From the NCBI GenBank assembly GCA_046350455.1, contig JAXMAM010000002.1, positions 124,001 through 188,000 on the forward strand: a DNA stretch of 64,000 bases. The letters run 5' to 3'. Below, piece after piece: positions 8,506 through 16,575 of the stretch; position 1 is the stretch's first letter, and each line of letters opens with the position of its first letter. The stretch comes from CAZXGD01 sp046350455. Lineage in GTDB: Bacteria; Planctomycetota; Phycisphaerae; Phycisphaerales; SM1A02. Both the position numbers and the translations under genes were made by a program. The notes beneath the pieces are model-generated. The model saw nothing but the letters and a program-made list of their open reading frames with translations. It was not told the origin of the DNA and made no database searches.

Positions 8506-10332
8506 ATGCACATGCCGCTATTCGGACTTTCAAAATCGGTTCAGAAGTCACAGCAATGGCTGATAGGTGCGCTGGCCACGGTGGCAGCCGCTGCAGCCGC
8601 CGCGCAATGGATGCAGCACGCCCCTGGCGCGCTCAGCCTGCGCGGGCCGCAGCCAGGGGCTGTGTTCGACGCAGGACAAGCCAAGGAGGACCTGGTGAGC
8701 TTTGTGGGCAGCCCGGGCGTGCCGCGCCCCGTTGGGTCGCCTGAAGCCAAGGCAGCGCGGGACCGGCTGGCAGCGCTGTTTGGCGCGCTGGAGCTCCCAG
8801 TGGACCGGCAGCAGCTCACGCTGGATGGCCGGGCGGTGTCTGGGCCGATCGCCATTGAGAACCTGATCATCCGCATCCCCGGCACGCAGCAAGGGGAACC
8901 CCAGCTGGCGGTGGTTGCGCACAGCGACTCGGTGCCAGGCGCGCCGGGCGCCTCGGACGATGGCGCTGGCGTGGCCTGTGCGTTGGGCATCGCGCGCGCG
9001 CTGGTGGCGCAGCCTCCTGCGCACCCGGTGCTGGTGGTGATCACAGACGGCGAGGAGCGCGGCCTGTGGGGCGCCCGCGCGTTCCTGGCCCAGCATCCGG
9101 CTGCGCAGCACCTGCGCGCGGTGGTCAACTTGGACGCGCGCGGTGCGGCTGGACCAGCGTTCATCTATCAGACTGGTCCAGAGACAGCGTGGCTGGCGGA
9201 GTGCATCGCCCAGTGGGTGCCAGCGCCGCGCGCCAGCTCGCTGTGCTCCTTTGTATATGAGCGGATGCCCAACAACTCGGACTTCACGCCGCTGGTGCAG
9301 GCTGGGCTCACGGGGTTCAACCTGGCGTTCATCGGGGATGTGGGGGCCTATCACACGGCAGAAGACACGGTGGAGCGGCAGTCGCCCGCCACGCTGGCGC
9401 ACATGGGCACCACGGCGCTGGCGCTGGTGCGCGGGCTTGATGCTGCGCCCACGCAGGCGCAACCAGGGCGCGCCGTGTATGGCGATGTCCTGGGGCTGTG
9501 GATGGTGCGGTGGCCAGAAGGGTGGTCGCTGGGACTGATGCTGGCAGGTGCTGGATGCGTGGTGGCCACTGCGCTGTGGAGCGCGCTGCGGCAGTCCTCC
9601 CAGGCAGCCACCGCGCCAGGCGCCAGCGCAGCAGCGGGGGCATACGACGCGGGCACGCGCGCTCCGAACACGCGCGCTCCGAACACACGCGCTCCGAACA
9701 CGCGCGCTCCGGGCCGGCTGGCAGCGCGCGCGCTTCTGGCAGAGGTGGCCGTGTGCGGCGCCATGGCGGCGGTGGGCTGGGGCTTTGGAGCGGTGGCGCA
9801 TGCGTCTGGCCTGAACATGGTGGTGGCGCCAGGCCGCCTGGCAGCCATGGATGCGGTGCTGCTCCTGACAGCGGTGGTGGCCACCTGGCTGGCTGGCAGC
9901 GTGCTGCGGCGCTGGGCGGTGGGGCCGTGGAGCGCGCTCCTGGGAGCGTGGGTGCCGTGGTGGGCGCTGGCTGGTGCTGCAGCGGTGGTGGTGCCGGCCG
10001 CCTGCTTCCCAGTGGTGGTGCCTGCGCTCTGTGCAGGCGCTGGTGCGCTGGCTGCCGTGGCAGTGGGGCTGGCCACACGCCGGGCGCCCAGCGCGCTCCT
10101 GGTGGCGTGGGCTGGCGTGGCCGGGGCAGCGGTCATCATGCTGCCCCTGGGGCCACCGCTCCTGGACGCCCTGGGCTTTGAACTGGGCTGGGTGCATGGC
10201 ATGCGCGCCGCGCTGGTGGCGGTCACGCTGCTGCCCTTCATGGTGGCCCATCATGCAACGAGCCCCGGCCAAGGCCAGGGCTCAGAGAAACGCGACTGGC
10301 TGGGCTCGAACCAGCAACCTTCGGTTTCGTAG
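8506..10332 (+). CDS. M28-family metallopeptidase with C-terminal membrane domain
   Basis: 608 residues from ATG 8506, with a hydrophobic N-terminal anchor. The peptidase half keeps all five zinc positions of family M28: His139 (AHSDSVPG), the Asp of SDDGAG, Glu183-Glu184 (DGEERGLWGA), the Asp of NLDARG and His283 (YHTAED). The C-terminal half is a run of membrane helices. That layout, M28 domain plus multi-pass tail, resembles the ER metallopeptidase Fxna/ERMP1 group. Likely an aminopeptidase acting outside the membrane. A 4-fold TRAPN pentapeptide repeat links the halves. The last 14 codons overlap a tRNA gene on the other strand, so the natural C-terminus may be slightly different. Confidence 0.8.
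   Translation: MHMPLFGLSKSVQKSQQWLIGALATVAAAAAAAQWMQHAPGALSLRGPQPGAVFDAGQAKEDLVSFVGSPGVPRPVGSPEAKAARDRLAALFGALELPVDRQQLTLDGRAVSGPIAIENLIIRIPGTQQGEPQLAVVAHSDSVPGAPGASDDGAGVACALGIARALVAQPPAHPVLVVITDGEERGLWGARAFLAQHPAAQHLRAVVNLDARGAAGPAFIYQTGPETAWLAECIAQWVPAPRASSLCSFVYERMPNNSDFTPLVQAGLTGFNLAFIGDVGAYHTAEDTVERQSPATLAHMGTTALALVRGLDAAPTQAQPGRAVYGDVLGLWMVRWPEGWSLGLMLAGAGCVVATALWSALRQSSQAATAPGASAAAGAYDAGTRAPNTRAPNTRAPNTRAPGRLAARALLAEVAVCGAMAAVGWGFGAVAHASGLNMVVAPGRLAAMDAVLLLTAVVATWLAGSVLRRWAVGPWSALLGAWVPWWALAGAAAVVVPAACFPVVVPALCAGAGALAAVAVGLATRRAPSALLVAWAGVAGAAVIMLPLGPPLLDALGFELGWVHGMRAALVAVTLLPFMVAHHATSPGQGQGSEKRDWLGSNQQPSVS
9654..9713 (+). repeat. 15-bp tandem repeat, four units, in coding sequence
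   Basis: Four units of about ACGCGCGCTCCGAAC (the last diverging at its end) encode TRAPN repeats in the linker between the peptidase and membrane domains. The multiple-of-three unit lets copy number vary without frameshift. Confidence 0.85.
10260..10283 (-). terminator. Hairpin downstream of tRNA-Arg
   Basis: An 11-bp stem (10260-10270 with 10273-10283, one G-U pair, 2-base loop) lies 7 bases beyond the 3' end of the minus-strand tRNA. No U-run follows, so it may act as a processing or Rho-assisted signal. It lies inside the 3' end of the peptidase gene on the plus strand. Confidence 0.5.
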
Positions 10333-10364
10333 ACCGATGCTCTATCCAATTGAGCTACAGTCGC
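10291..10364 (-). tRNA. tRNA-Arg, anticodon ACG
   Basis: 74 bases. The acceptor stem GCGACTG pairs perfectly with CAGTCGC and is followed by discriminator G; CCA is not encoded. The anticodon loop is CTACGAA in a 5-bp stem (TCGGT/ACCGA), giving anticodon ACG, which reads CGU and, after A34-to-inosine editing, CGC and CGA. The T arm GCTGG/CCAGC carries TTCGA. A promoter lies about 40 bases upstream. Confidence 0.97.
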
Positions 10365-10401
10365 GTGCAGCAGGCACCAGTGGTGCTGCCGAAGGGGAGA
10401 G

Positions 10402-10430
10402 ATTGTACCGCAACGCACGCTCGCTGGGAA
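10402..10430 (-). promoter_or_regulatory. Putative sigma-70 promoter of tRNA-Arg
   Basis: On the minus strand TACAAT (10407-10402) is one base from the -10 consensus. TTCCCA lies 17 bases upstream as a weak -35. Transcription would begin near 10395, about 30 bases before the tRNA. Confidence 0.5.
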
Positions 10431-10511
10431 TGGGCTGAAAACCGCCCCGGTCCGGGTGACCCCGGGGTGGCGGGTCCGTTGGCCCCAGCAGGGTGGGGGT
10501 GCAGCGTGCCT

Positions 10512-12185
10512 TCAGGGCTTGGAATCCACGCGCTCTGGCTGCTCTGGGGCGGCAGGCGGCGCGATGCGCTGGTTGCCCGGCATGCGGCGCCGCGGGATGT
10601 CCGTTCCATCTGCGCTGGCCACGTTGTCCTCGCTGGCCACGCTGGCAGCGTTGGTCTCTGTGGCGCTGTTGGCCATGGTGCGCAGCGGTCCCACCACCAG
10701 CGCCAGGAGCACGGTGGCCAGGCCAAACGTCAGCGCGCTGACCCGCGGCCACACGCTGGCCACAGGCGCCACGCCCTGGCTGCGCGGCGTGGTGGCGTCC
10801 ACCCATGGCTTGGCCAAAAGGCGCAGGTAGTAGAAGGCTGCGATGGCGCTGTTGAGGGCCAGCACCACCAAGAGGGCCACCTGGTGGGTGGCCACCTTGT
10901 GGGCACCCACGCTGGTCATGAAGATGTACAGCTTGCCCCAGAAGCCCAGGAGCGGCGGAATGCCGGTCAGCGACAGCACACCCAGCGCCAGCGCGATGGC
11001 GCTGAGCGCCGAGCGCTTGCGGAGGCCAGCCAGGTCATCCAGCGAGTCCACTTCTGTGCCGTTGCGCTCCACGCTGGCCAGCGCGCCGAACGTGGCCAGG
11101 TTGGCCACGCCGTACGCCAGCAGATAGAAGAGCATGCTGTCCAGGCCCAGCGTAGGGCCAGCCAGCACGCCCACCAGCATGTAGCCGCTGTTGGCGATGG
11201 AGCTGTACGCCAGCATGCGCTTGGCAGACCGCTGCAGGAGGCCGCCGATGTTGCCCAGCGTCATCGTGAGCACAGAGACCATCCACAGCACGGCGATGAT
11301 CACCGGCGGCAGGCCCGCTGCACCGGCTGTGCTGCTCCAGCCAATGGTGCTCAGGAGGAGCACCAGCATCACAAAGCCCTGCACCTTGGGCACAAAGCTG
11401 ATGAACGCAGTCACGGGCGTGGCGGCGCCTTCGTAGACGTCGGGCGCGTAGAACTGCATGGGCACTGCAGCCAGCTTGAAGCAGATGCCCACGATGGCCA
11501 GCAGCATGCCCACCAGGGCCACGGTGCCCACGCCACCAGATTGTGCGGCGGCGTGCGTGAAGGCGGTGCGCATCTCGCCCAGGTCCACAGTGCCTGTGGC
11601 GCCGTAGAGCAGGGCAAAGCCAAAGAGCATCATGGCCGTGCTCATGGCGCCCAGGAAGAAGTACTTGACCGCCGCCTCCATGGCGCGGTCGCTGCTGCGG
11701 CCGATGGCCACCATGATGTACGTGGGCAGCGAGCACAGCTCAAAGGCCAGGAAGAGCCAGATGAGGTCTGTGGCGTGGCACAGCAGCATGGCGCCGCACA
11801 GCGAGAGCAGCATGAAGGCGTAGAACTCGCCCTGGATCATGCGCACCGGGTCAAAGGGCATGCGGCCCTGGGCCACCTGCGCCTCGGCGGTGCGATCCAT
11901 GCTGCCTGCCGCGGTGAGCGCATGGCCCACGCCGCAGACGCACAGCAGGCTGATGACAAACTTGCCCAGCCCAGGCATGGGCAGCTTGGCTGCGGCGGCT
12001 GCTTCTGGTGTCCACACCCACCAGGCCACGCCCAGCGTGCCCAGCAGGAAGACCACAGCGGTCCACGGCACAGCCTGGCGCAGCGCTCGAACCGGCGAGA
12101 GTCCAAGCACCGCGACCACCACCGAGCCTGCAAAGAGCAGGATCTCAGGGAGGACCAGGGCAAACTTGGGCGTCAGATTCTGCAC
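10512..12185 (-). CDS. nuoN: NADH-quinone oxidoreductase subunit N
   Basis: 557 residues from GTG 12185, with GGAGA 5 bases upstream. It is one of the three antiporter-like, proton-translocating membrane subunits of complex I. The sequence is a continuous series of hydrophobic helices. It has the antiporter-type region GICFKLAAVPMQFYAPDVYEG, the conserved Lys/His-containing helix of the NuoN family. It is the last gene of the nuoJKLMN run and is separated from nuoM by a 68-base G/C-repetitive spacer. A tRNA gene follows on the same strand. Slightly longer than the usual 480-500 residues, with a Ser/Ala-rich hydrophilic C-terminal tail. Confidence 0.95.
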   Translation of the reverse strand: MQNLTPKFALVLPEILLFAGSVVVAVLGLSPVRALRQAVPWTAVVFLLGTLGVAWWVWTPEAAAAAKLPMPGLGKFVISLLCVCGVGHALTAAGSMDRTAEAQVAQGRMPFDPVRMIQGEFYAFMLLSLCGAMLLCHATDLIWLFLAFELCSLPTYIMVAIGRSSDRAMEAAVKYFFLGAMSTAMMLFGFALLYGATGTVDLGEMRTAFTHAAAQSGGVGTVALVGMLLAIVGICFKLAAVPMQFYAPDVYEGAATPVTAFISFVPKVQGFVMLVLLLSTIGWSSTAGAAGLPPVIIAVLWMVSVLTMTLGNIGGLLQRSAKRMLAYSSIANSGYMLVGVLAGPTLGLDSMLFYLLAYGVANLATFGALASVERNGTEVDSLDDLAGLRKRSALSAIALALGVLSLTGIPPLLGFWGKLYIFMTSVGAHKVATHQVALLVVLALNSAIAAFYYLRLLAKPWVDATTPRSQGVAPVASVWPRVSALTFGLATVLLALVVGPLRTMANSATETNAASVASEDNVASADGTDIPRRRMPGNQRIAPPAAPEQPERVDSKP

Positions 12186-12253
12186 AGGGGTCTCCGGGGC
12201 GGGGGGCGGTCAGTGGGCGGGAGGGCGGTGGGAGGGCGGTGGGTAGCGGGCGG
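12186..12253 (-). repeat. G-run-rich spacer between nuoM and nuoN
   Basis: The plus strand has many GGG/GGGG runs and two copies of GGGCGGTCAGTGGG-type sequence (about 12203 and 12250). The nuo mRNA is correspondingly C-rich here. It is the only long untranslated gap inside the nuo run. A quadruplex on the plus strand or an RNA processing site is possible but unproven. Confidence 0.5.
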
Positions 12254-13909
12254 TCAGTGGGTGGCGGGCGTGGTGGCAGGAGTGGCCGAATGGCCTGCTG
12301 CTGGCGCAGCGCCAGCGGTGGGCATCACGTTGGCCGCTGGCGCGTACAGCTGCTTGTTGGTGCGCTCGATGATGGTGGCGTAGGGCGCCAGCACCTGCTG
12401 CCCAGCGGGCTCGATGGCAGTGAGGATGGGCTTGGGGTAGATGCCGATGGCCAGGCACGCCACCACCAGCGGGGCCATGGCCAGCACTTCGCGCAGGTTG
12501 AGGTCGTTCTTCTCTGCGGGATCGTGCGCGTGGCCGCCACCGTGTGGTTCGCGCAGCGGGCCAAAGACAAACTTCTGCAGCATGCGCAGGATGTAGAGCG
12601 CAGCCAGCACCATGCTGATGGCCGCCAGGAACGAGTAGGTGGGGCCCAGCAGGCCCTCAAAGCCAGTGCGCACGCTGTGATCGCTGGTGAAGGCGCCAAA
12701 CAGGCACAGGAACTCGCTGACAAACCCGTTGAGGCCCGGCACCGCCAGCGACGCCATGGCGAAGAACACCGTGAAGCACGCCCACACGGGCATGCGCTTC
12801 ATCAGGCCGCCCACCTTCTCCATGTCCTTGGTGTGGTAGCGCTCATACATGATGCCGATGCACATGAAGAGGCCAGCGGTGGAGAGGCCGTGGTTGACCA
12901 TGTACAGCAGGCTGCCTTCCATGCCCACCATGTTGAAGGCCAGGAGCGCCAGCATGGCCAGGCCCATGTGCGCCACGCTGCTGTAGGCCACCAGGCGCTT
13001 TACGTCGTTCTGCACCCAGCAGATGAGGCTCATGGTGATGATGGCGATCACGCTGAGGATGGCAAAGAGCTGCGCCAGCATCACGCCGCCTTCGGGGGCC
13101 ATGGGCAGCGCAAAGCGGATGATGCCGTACTGGCCCAGCTTGATGACCACGCCAGCCAGCAGCACGCTGCCGGCAGTGGGGGCCTCGCTGTGCGCCAGCG
13201 GCAGCCAGGCGTGCGCTGGCAGCAGCGGCACCTTGACCGCAAAGCCAGCCATGAGCGACAGGAACACCCACCACTGGATGCCCACGGGCAGCGCGCGGCC
13301 ATACTCCGTGAGCTCTGCGATGCCAAAGTTGAGCGGCAGGCCAGTCTGCAGGGCGCGGTCCACGCCCAGGTAGACAAAGCCAACCAGGCTGATCACGCTG
13401 CCCACAAAGCTGAACACCCACAGGCGGACGCTGGCCGCGCGGCGCTCGTTGCCGCCCCAGATGGCCACGATGAAGAAGAGCGGGATGAGCGTGAACTCAT
13501 ACCCCACATAGAACAGGATGACGTCGCGCGACAGCACCGCCAGCATGACGCCTGCTTCCAGCAGCAGGAACTGCGAGTAGAAGCCGCGCTGCCGCTCGGT
13601 GATGGAGCTGAAGCTGACCAGCAGGCCCGCTGGAATGAGCATGGCCGTCAGCAGGATGAGCAGCATGGAGATGCTGTCTGCACCCAGCGTGAACGAGACG
13701 CCAAAGGTCTTGAAGATCTCCCAGCCTTCTGCGTTGGGCTCGAACTGCCCAGTGGTCCAGTGGCCGAACTGCCACGCGAACACCACGGCCACCGCAGCCA
13801 CCACCATGGAGGCGCCAAAGCCAAGCCACTTGGCGCTGCGCTCTGGGCTGGCGGCCACCACCGCTGCGCCCAGGACAGGCAGGACGATGAGAAGCAGGGC
13901 CAGCGTCAT
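12254..13909 (-). CDS. nuoM: NADH-quinone oxidoreductase subunit M
   Basis: 551 residues. ATG 13909 is preceded by a strong GGAGGT Shine-Dalgarno and overlaps the nuoL stop as ATGA, so translation is coupled. Typical NuoM motifs are present: WGGNERRAASVRLWVFSF near the middle and LLPAHAWLPLAHSEAPTAGSV, the Lys/His-bearing antiporter helix region. It forms one of the proton channels of the complex I membrane arm. The C-terminus is extended by an Ala/Pro/Thr-rich tail (about 30 residues) not usual in NuoM. Confidence 0.95.
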   Translation of the reverse strand: MTLALLLIVLPVLGAAVVAASPERSAKWLGFGASMVVAAVAVVFAWQFGHWTTGQFEPNAEGWEIFKTFGVSFTLGADSISMLLILLTAMLIPAGLLVSFSSITERQRGFYSQFLLLEAGVMLAVLSRDVILFYVGYEFTLIPLFFIVAIWGGNERRAASVRLWVFSFVGSVISLVGFVYLGVDRALQTGLPLNFGIAELTEYGRALPVGIQWWVFLSLMAGFAVKVPLLPAHAWLPLAHSEAPTAGSVLLAGVVIKLGQYGIIRFALPMAPEGGVMLAQLFAILSVIAIITMSLICWVQNDVKRLVAYSSVAHMGLAMLALLAFNMVGMEGSLLYMVNHGLSTAGLFMCIGIMYERYHTKDMEKVGGLMKRMPVWACFTVFFAMASLAVPGLNGFVSEFLCLFGAFTSDHSVRTGFEGLLGPTYSFLAAISMVLAALYILRMLQKFVFGPLREPHGGGHAHDPAEKNDLNLREVLAMAPLVVACLAIGIYPKPILTAIEPAGQQVLAPYATIIERTNKQLYAPAANVMPTAGAAPAAGHSATPATTPATH

Positions 13910-16197
13910 GCTGCACCTCCGCGGAGCCAGAACCAGACCACCCAGAAGATGATGAGCCCGACGCCTCCCGCCATGGTCAGCGCGTAGCCCTGGAGCACGC
14001 CGCTGTACAGCGGCTGGAAGACCCGGGCAAAGAAGGCTGGAATCCGGCCGATGCCAGTGACCGCCACGCCGTCCAGGAAGAACCGGTCTGTGAAGGCCAG
14101 CACCTGCGCGCCGATCCACGCTGGAATGCCAAAGAGCGCGTGGTAGATCTCATTGAGCCACCAGCCAGCTTCAGAGCCGCGGGGAATCCAGCTGAGCAGG
14201 GGGTTGGCCAGCATGCGCTGCCGCAGGCCGTCTGCCAGGGCGCGGTTGCTGCCGTGCATCACCCACGCCACCAGGATGCCCACCACCGCGCAGCCAGTGG
14301 CCAGCCAGAAGAGCACCGTGTGGGCGTTGCCACCCAGGATCTCGCCATGCTCTGGGCCTTCACCCGCGCGGAAGTACGCAGAGGAGGACTCCACAAACCG
14401 CTGCACCCAGTTGAAGTCCACCACGTGCAGCGACTCCAGGTAGCTGGGCAGTCCAGCCAGGACGGCGCCGAGCGCGGTGATGGACAGCACCAGGTTGATG
14501 CGGAAGCCCGGTGGATGCGGATGCCAGCCGTGACCGCCGTGACCGCCATGACCGCCGTGACCACTGTGGCTGCCATGTCCACCCGCAGCGTGCGCAGCGG
14601 GCGCGTGGCTGTGATCGTGGTGGCTGTCGTGGCTGTGGTCGTCGTGGCCGTGCTGGTCTGGGCCAGGTTCGATGGCCACTGGTCCGATGGCCAGCCGGAA
14701 CCACACGCGGAAGGCGTAGTAAGCCGTGATGGCGGCGGTCAAAAGGCCAATCCAACCCATGGCCTGCAGCTGCGGATGCTGGCTGGTGAGCGCGGAGTAC
14801 AGGATGACGTCCTTGCTGAGCGCACCAGCCGTGAAGGGCGCTGCGGCCAGGTACAGGCAGCCGATGAACATGGCCACCATGGTGATCTTGAAACCGGGCA
14901 CCTTGAGCAGCCCGCTCACCTTGCGCAGGTCCAGCTGGCCAGCCAGGCCGTGCATGGCAGCGCCTGCTGTGAGGAACAGCAGCGCCTTGAACCACGCATG
15001 CGCAAACACGTAGTAGAGGCCGCCGAAGGCGGTGCCCACGCCCAGGCCCATGACCATGTAGCCCAGGCTGCTCACCGTGCTGTACGCAAACACGCGCTTG
15101 TAGTCGAACGTGCCGCACCCGATGGTGGCAGCCCACAGCGCGGTGGCGCATCCCACCCAGCCCACCGTGAGGAGGGCGGGCTCGGCCCAGTCATGGCCGA
15201 TGGCCTGCGCGGTGTAGAAGGGGGCCATGCGGGCCAGCAGGTAGATGCCAGCGGTCACCATGGTGGCTGCGTGGATGAGCGCGGAGACTGGGGTTGGGCC
15301 CCACATGGCGTCTGGCAGCCAGGTGGCCAACGGCAGCTGCGCGCTCTTGCCAGCCACAGCCAACAGGAGCAGGAATGGAATGGCCGCCTTGTCCCAACTG
15401 CCATGCGCGTGCGGCGAGGTGTCGGCCAGCGCCTGGAAGAGGCTGTCGTACCCCACTGTGCCGTAGTTCATCCAGATCAGGAAGATGGCAAAGGCGAGCC
15501 CCAGGTCGCCGATGCGGTTCATGATGAACGCCTTCTTGGATGCAGCGGTGGCCCCGGGCTGCTGGTAGTAGTAGCCGATGAGGAAGTAGCTGCAGAAGCC
15601 CACGCCTTCCCACCCCAGGTAGAGCCCGACCAGGTTGTCGGACATCACCAGGATGAGCATGCTGGCCACGAACAGGCTGACGCCGAAGAAGAAGCGCGCA
15701 TAGCCGCTCTTGACGTCTGTCTCCATGTACTCGCTGGCGAAGAGCGCGATGAGCGTGGCCAGCGCGGTGACGAAGAGCATCCACAGGAGCGTGATGCCGT
15801 CAATGTAGAAGCCGATGTTGGCCGTGAAGCTCTTCCAGGGGCCCTGGCCCCAGGAGAAGGTGATCCAGTCAAAGAGTGGCACGCTGAGCGGCACGTGCTG
15901 CGTGAAGAAGCCGGGGCTCCAGCGGAAGTAGAAGAGCGCCGCAGCGATGGCGGCCGTGGCGAAGGCTGTCACGGTGAACACAGCCGGCCAGCGGCCAGGC
16001 ACCTTGAAGATGGCCAGCGCGCCACAGAGCAGGGCGCTGACCACTGGTGCGATGAGCAGGATGGCCAGCCACGAATACGTGGAATCCACCACAGCAGGCG
16101 TGAAGTGCAGCGGTGGAACCTCTGCCAGCGAACCAGCAGCGTGGCCGTGCGCAGCGGTGTCGGCCAAGGCCAGGAGCATGGGCGTAAGCAGGGTCAT
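13906..16197 (-). CDS. nuoL: NADH-quinone oxidoreductase subunit L with His-rich loop
   Basis: 763 residues, against about 610-650 in most bacteria. The distal antiporter-like subunit of complex I, recognised by YLGWEGVGFCSYFLIG, the KSAQLPLATWLPDAM helix and the long C-terminal helical part. Two additions explain the length: an N-terminal stretch of about 40 residues with several His, and an insert at about 516-561 with 17 histidines mixed with Gly, Asp and Ser. Such His-rich loops often bind divalent metals (general knowledge); here the role is unknown. The stop overlaps nuoM. nuoK lies 39 bases upstream. Confidence 0.95.
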   Translation of the reverse strand: MTLLTPMLLALADTAAHGHAAGSLAEVPPLHFTPAVVDSTYSWLAILLIAPVVSALLCGALAIFKVPGRWPAVFTVTAFATAAIAAALFYFRWSPGFFTQHVPLSVPLFDWITFSWGQGPWKSFTANIGFYIDGITLLWMLFVTALATLIALFASEYMETDVKSGYARFFFGVSLFVASMLILVMSDNLVGLYLGWEGVGFCSYFLIGYYYQQPGATAASKKAFIMNRIGDLGLAFAIFLIWMNYGTVGYDSLFQALADTSPHAHGSWDKAAIPFLLLLAVAGKSAQLPLATWLPDAMWGPTPVSALIHAATMVTAGIYLLARMAPFYTAQAIGHDWAEPALLTVGWVGCATALWAATIGCGTFDYKRVFAYSTVSSLGYMVMGLGVGTAFGGLYYVFAHAWFKALLFLTAGAAMHGLAGQLDLRKVSGLLKVPGFKITMVAMFIGCLYLAAAPFTAGALSKDVILYSALTSQHPQLQAMGWIGLLTAAITAYYAFRVWFRLAIGPVAIEPGPDQHGHDDHSHDSHHDHSHAPAAHAAGGHGSHSGHGGHGGHGGHGWHPHPPGFRINLVLSITALGAVLAGLPSYLESLHVVDFNWVQRFVESSSAYFRAGEGPEHGEILGGNAHTVLFWLATGCAVVGILVAWVMHGSNRALADGLRQRMLANPLLSWIPRGSEAGWWLNEIYHALFGIPAWIGAQVLAFTDRFFLDGVAVTGIGRIPAFFARVFQPLYSGVLQGYALTMAGGVGLIIFWVVWFWLRGGAA

Positions 16198-16236
16198 GCG
16201 TGGTGTGCAGTGGGTGCGGTGGGTACGGTCACAGGA

Positions 16237-16575
16237 CTACTCGCGGAGTTCGGCCCAGGCTTCGCTGCTCAGGGTCTCGCGGCGGCGGTACAGGAGCACC
16301 ACCAGGCCAAGGGCCAGCGCTGCTTCTGCAGCGGCCACTGTCAGGATGAAGATGACCAGAAGTTGTCCGGAAAGGTTCATCCACATGCGGCCAAAGGCCA
16401 CCACAGCCAGCGCGGCTGCCTGGAACATCAGCTCGGTGCAGAGGAACATGATGATCATGTTGCGCCGCACCAGGAATCCCACCAGGCCGATGGCGAACAG
16501 CAGGCAGCTGGTCACCATGACCACCTGGAGGTTGGCTGGAACAGCGGGCAGGTTCTGGGCGAGCAACAGGTTCAT
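16237..16575 (-). CDS. nuoK: NADH-quinone oxidoreductase subunit K
   Basis: 112 residues, three membrane helices, normal length. The two conserved membrane glutamates of NuoK are visible in FLCTELMFQAA and VAAAEAALALGL. ATG 16575 overlaps the nuoJ stop as ATGA and is preceded by GGAGGT in a sequence context nearly identical to that of nuoM. Part of the proton pathway between the quinone site and the antiporter subunits. Confidence 0.96.
   Translation of the reverse strand: MNLLLAQNLPAVPANLQVVMVTSCLLFAIGLVGFLVRRNMIIMFLCTELMFQAAALAVVAFGRMWMNLSGQLLVIFILTVAAAEAALALGLVVLLYRRRETLSSEAWAELRE

Noticed and set aside
10350..12383. Plus-strand open frame of about 677 codons opposite nuoN
   Set aside because: Antisense to nuoN and running through the G-rich spacer; composition not protein-like.
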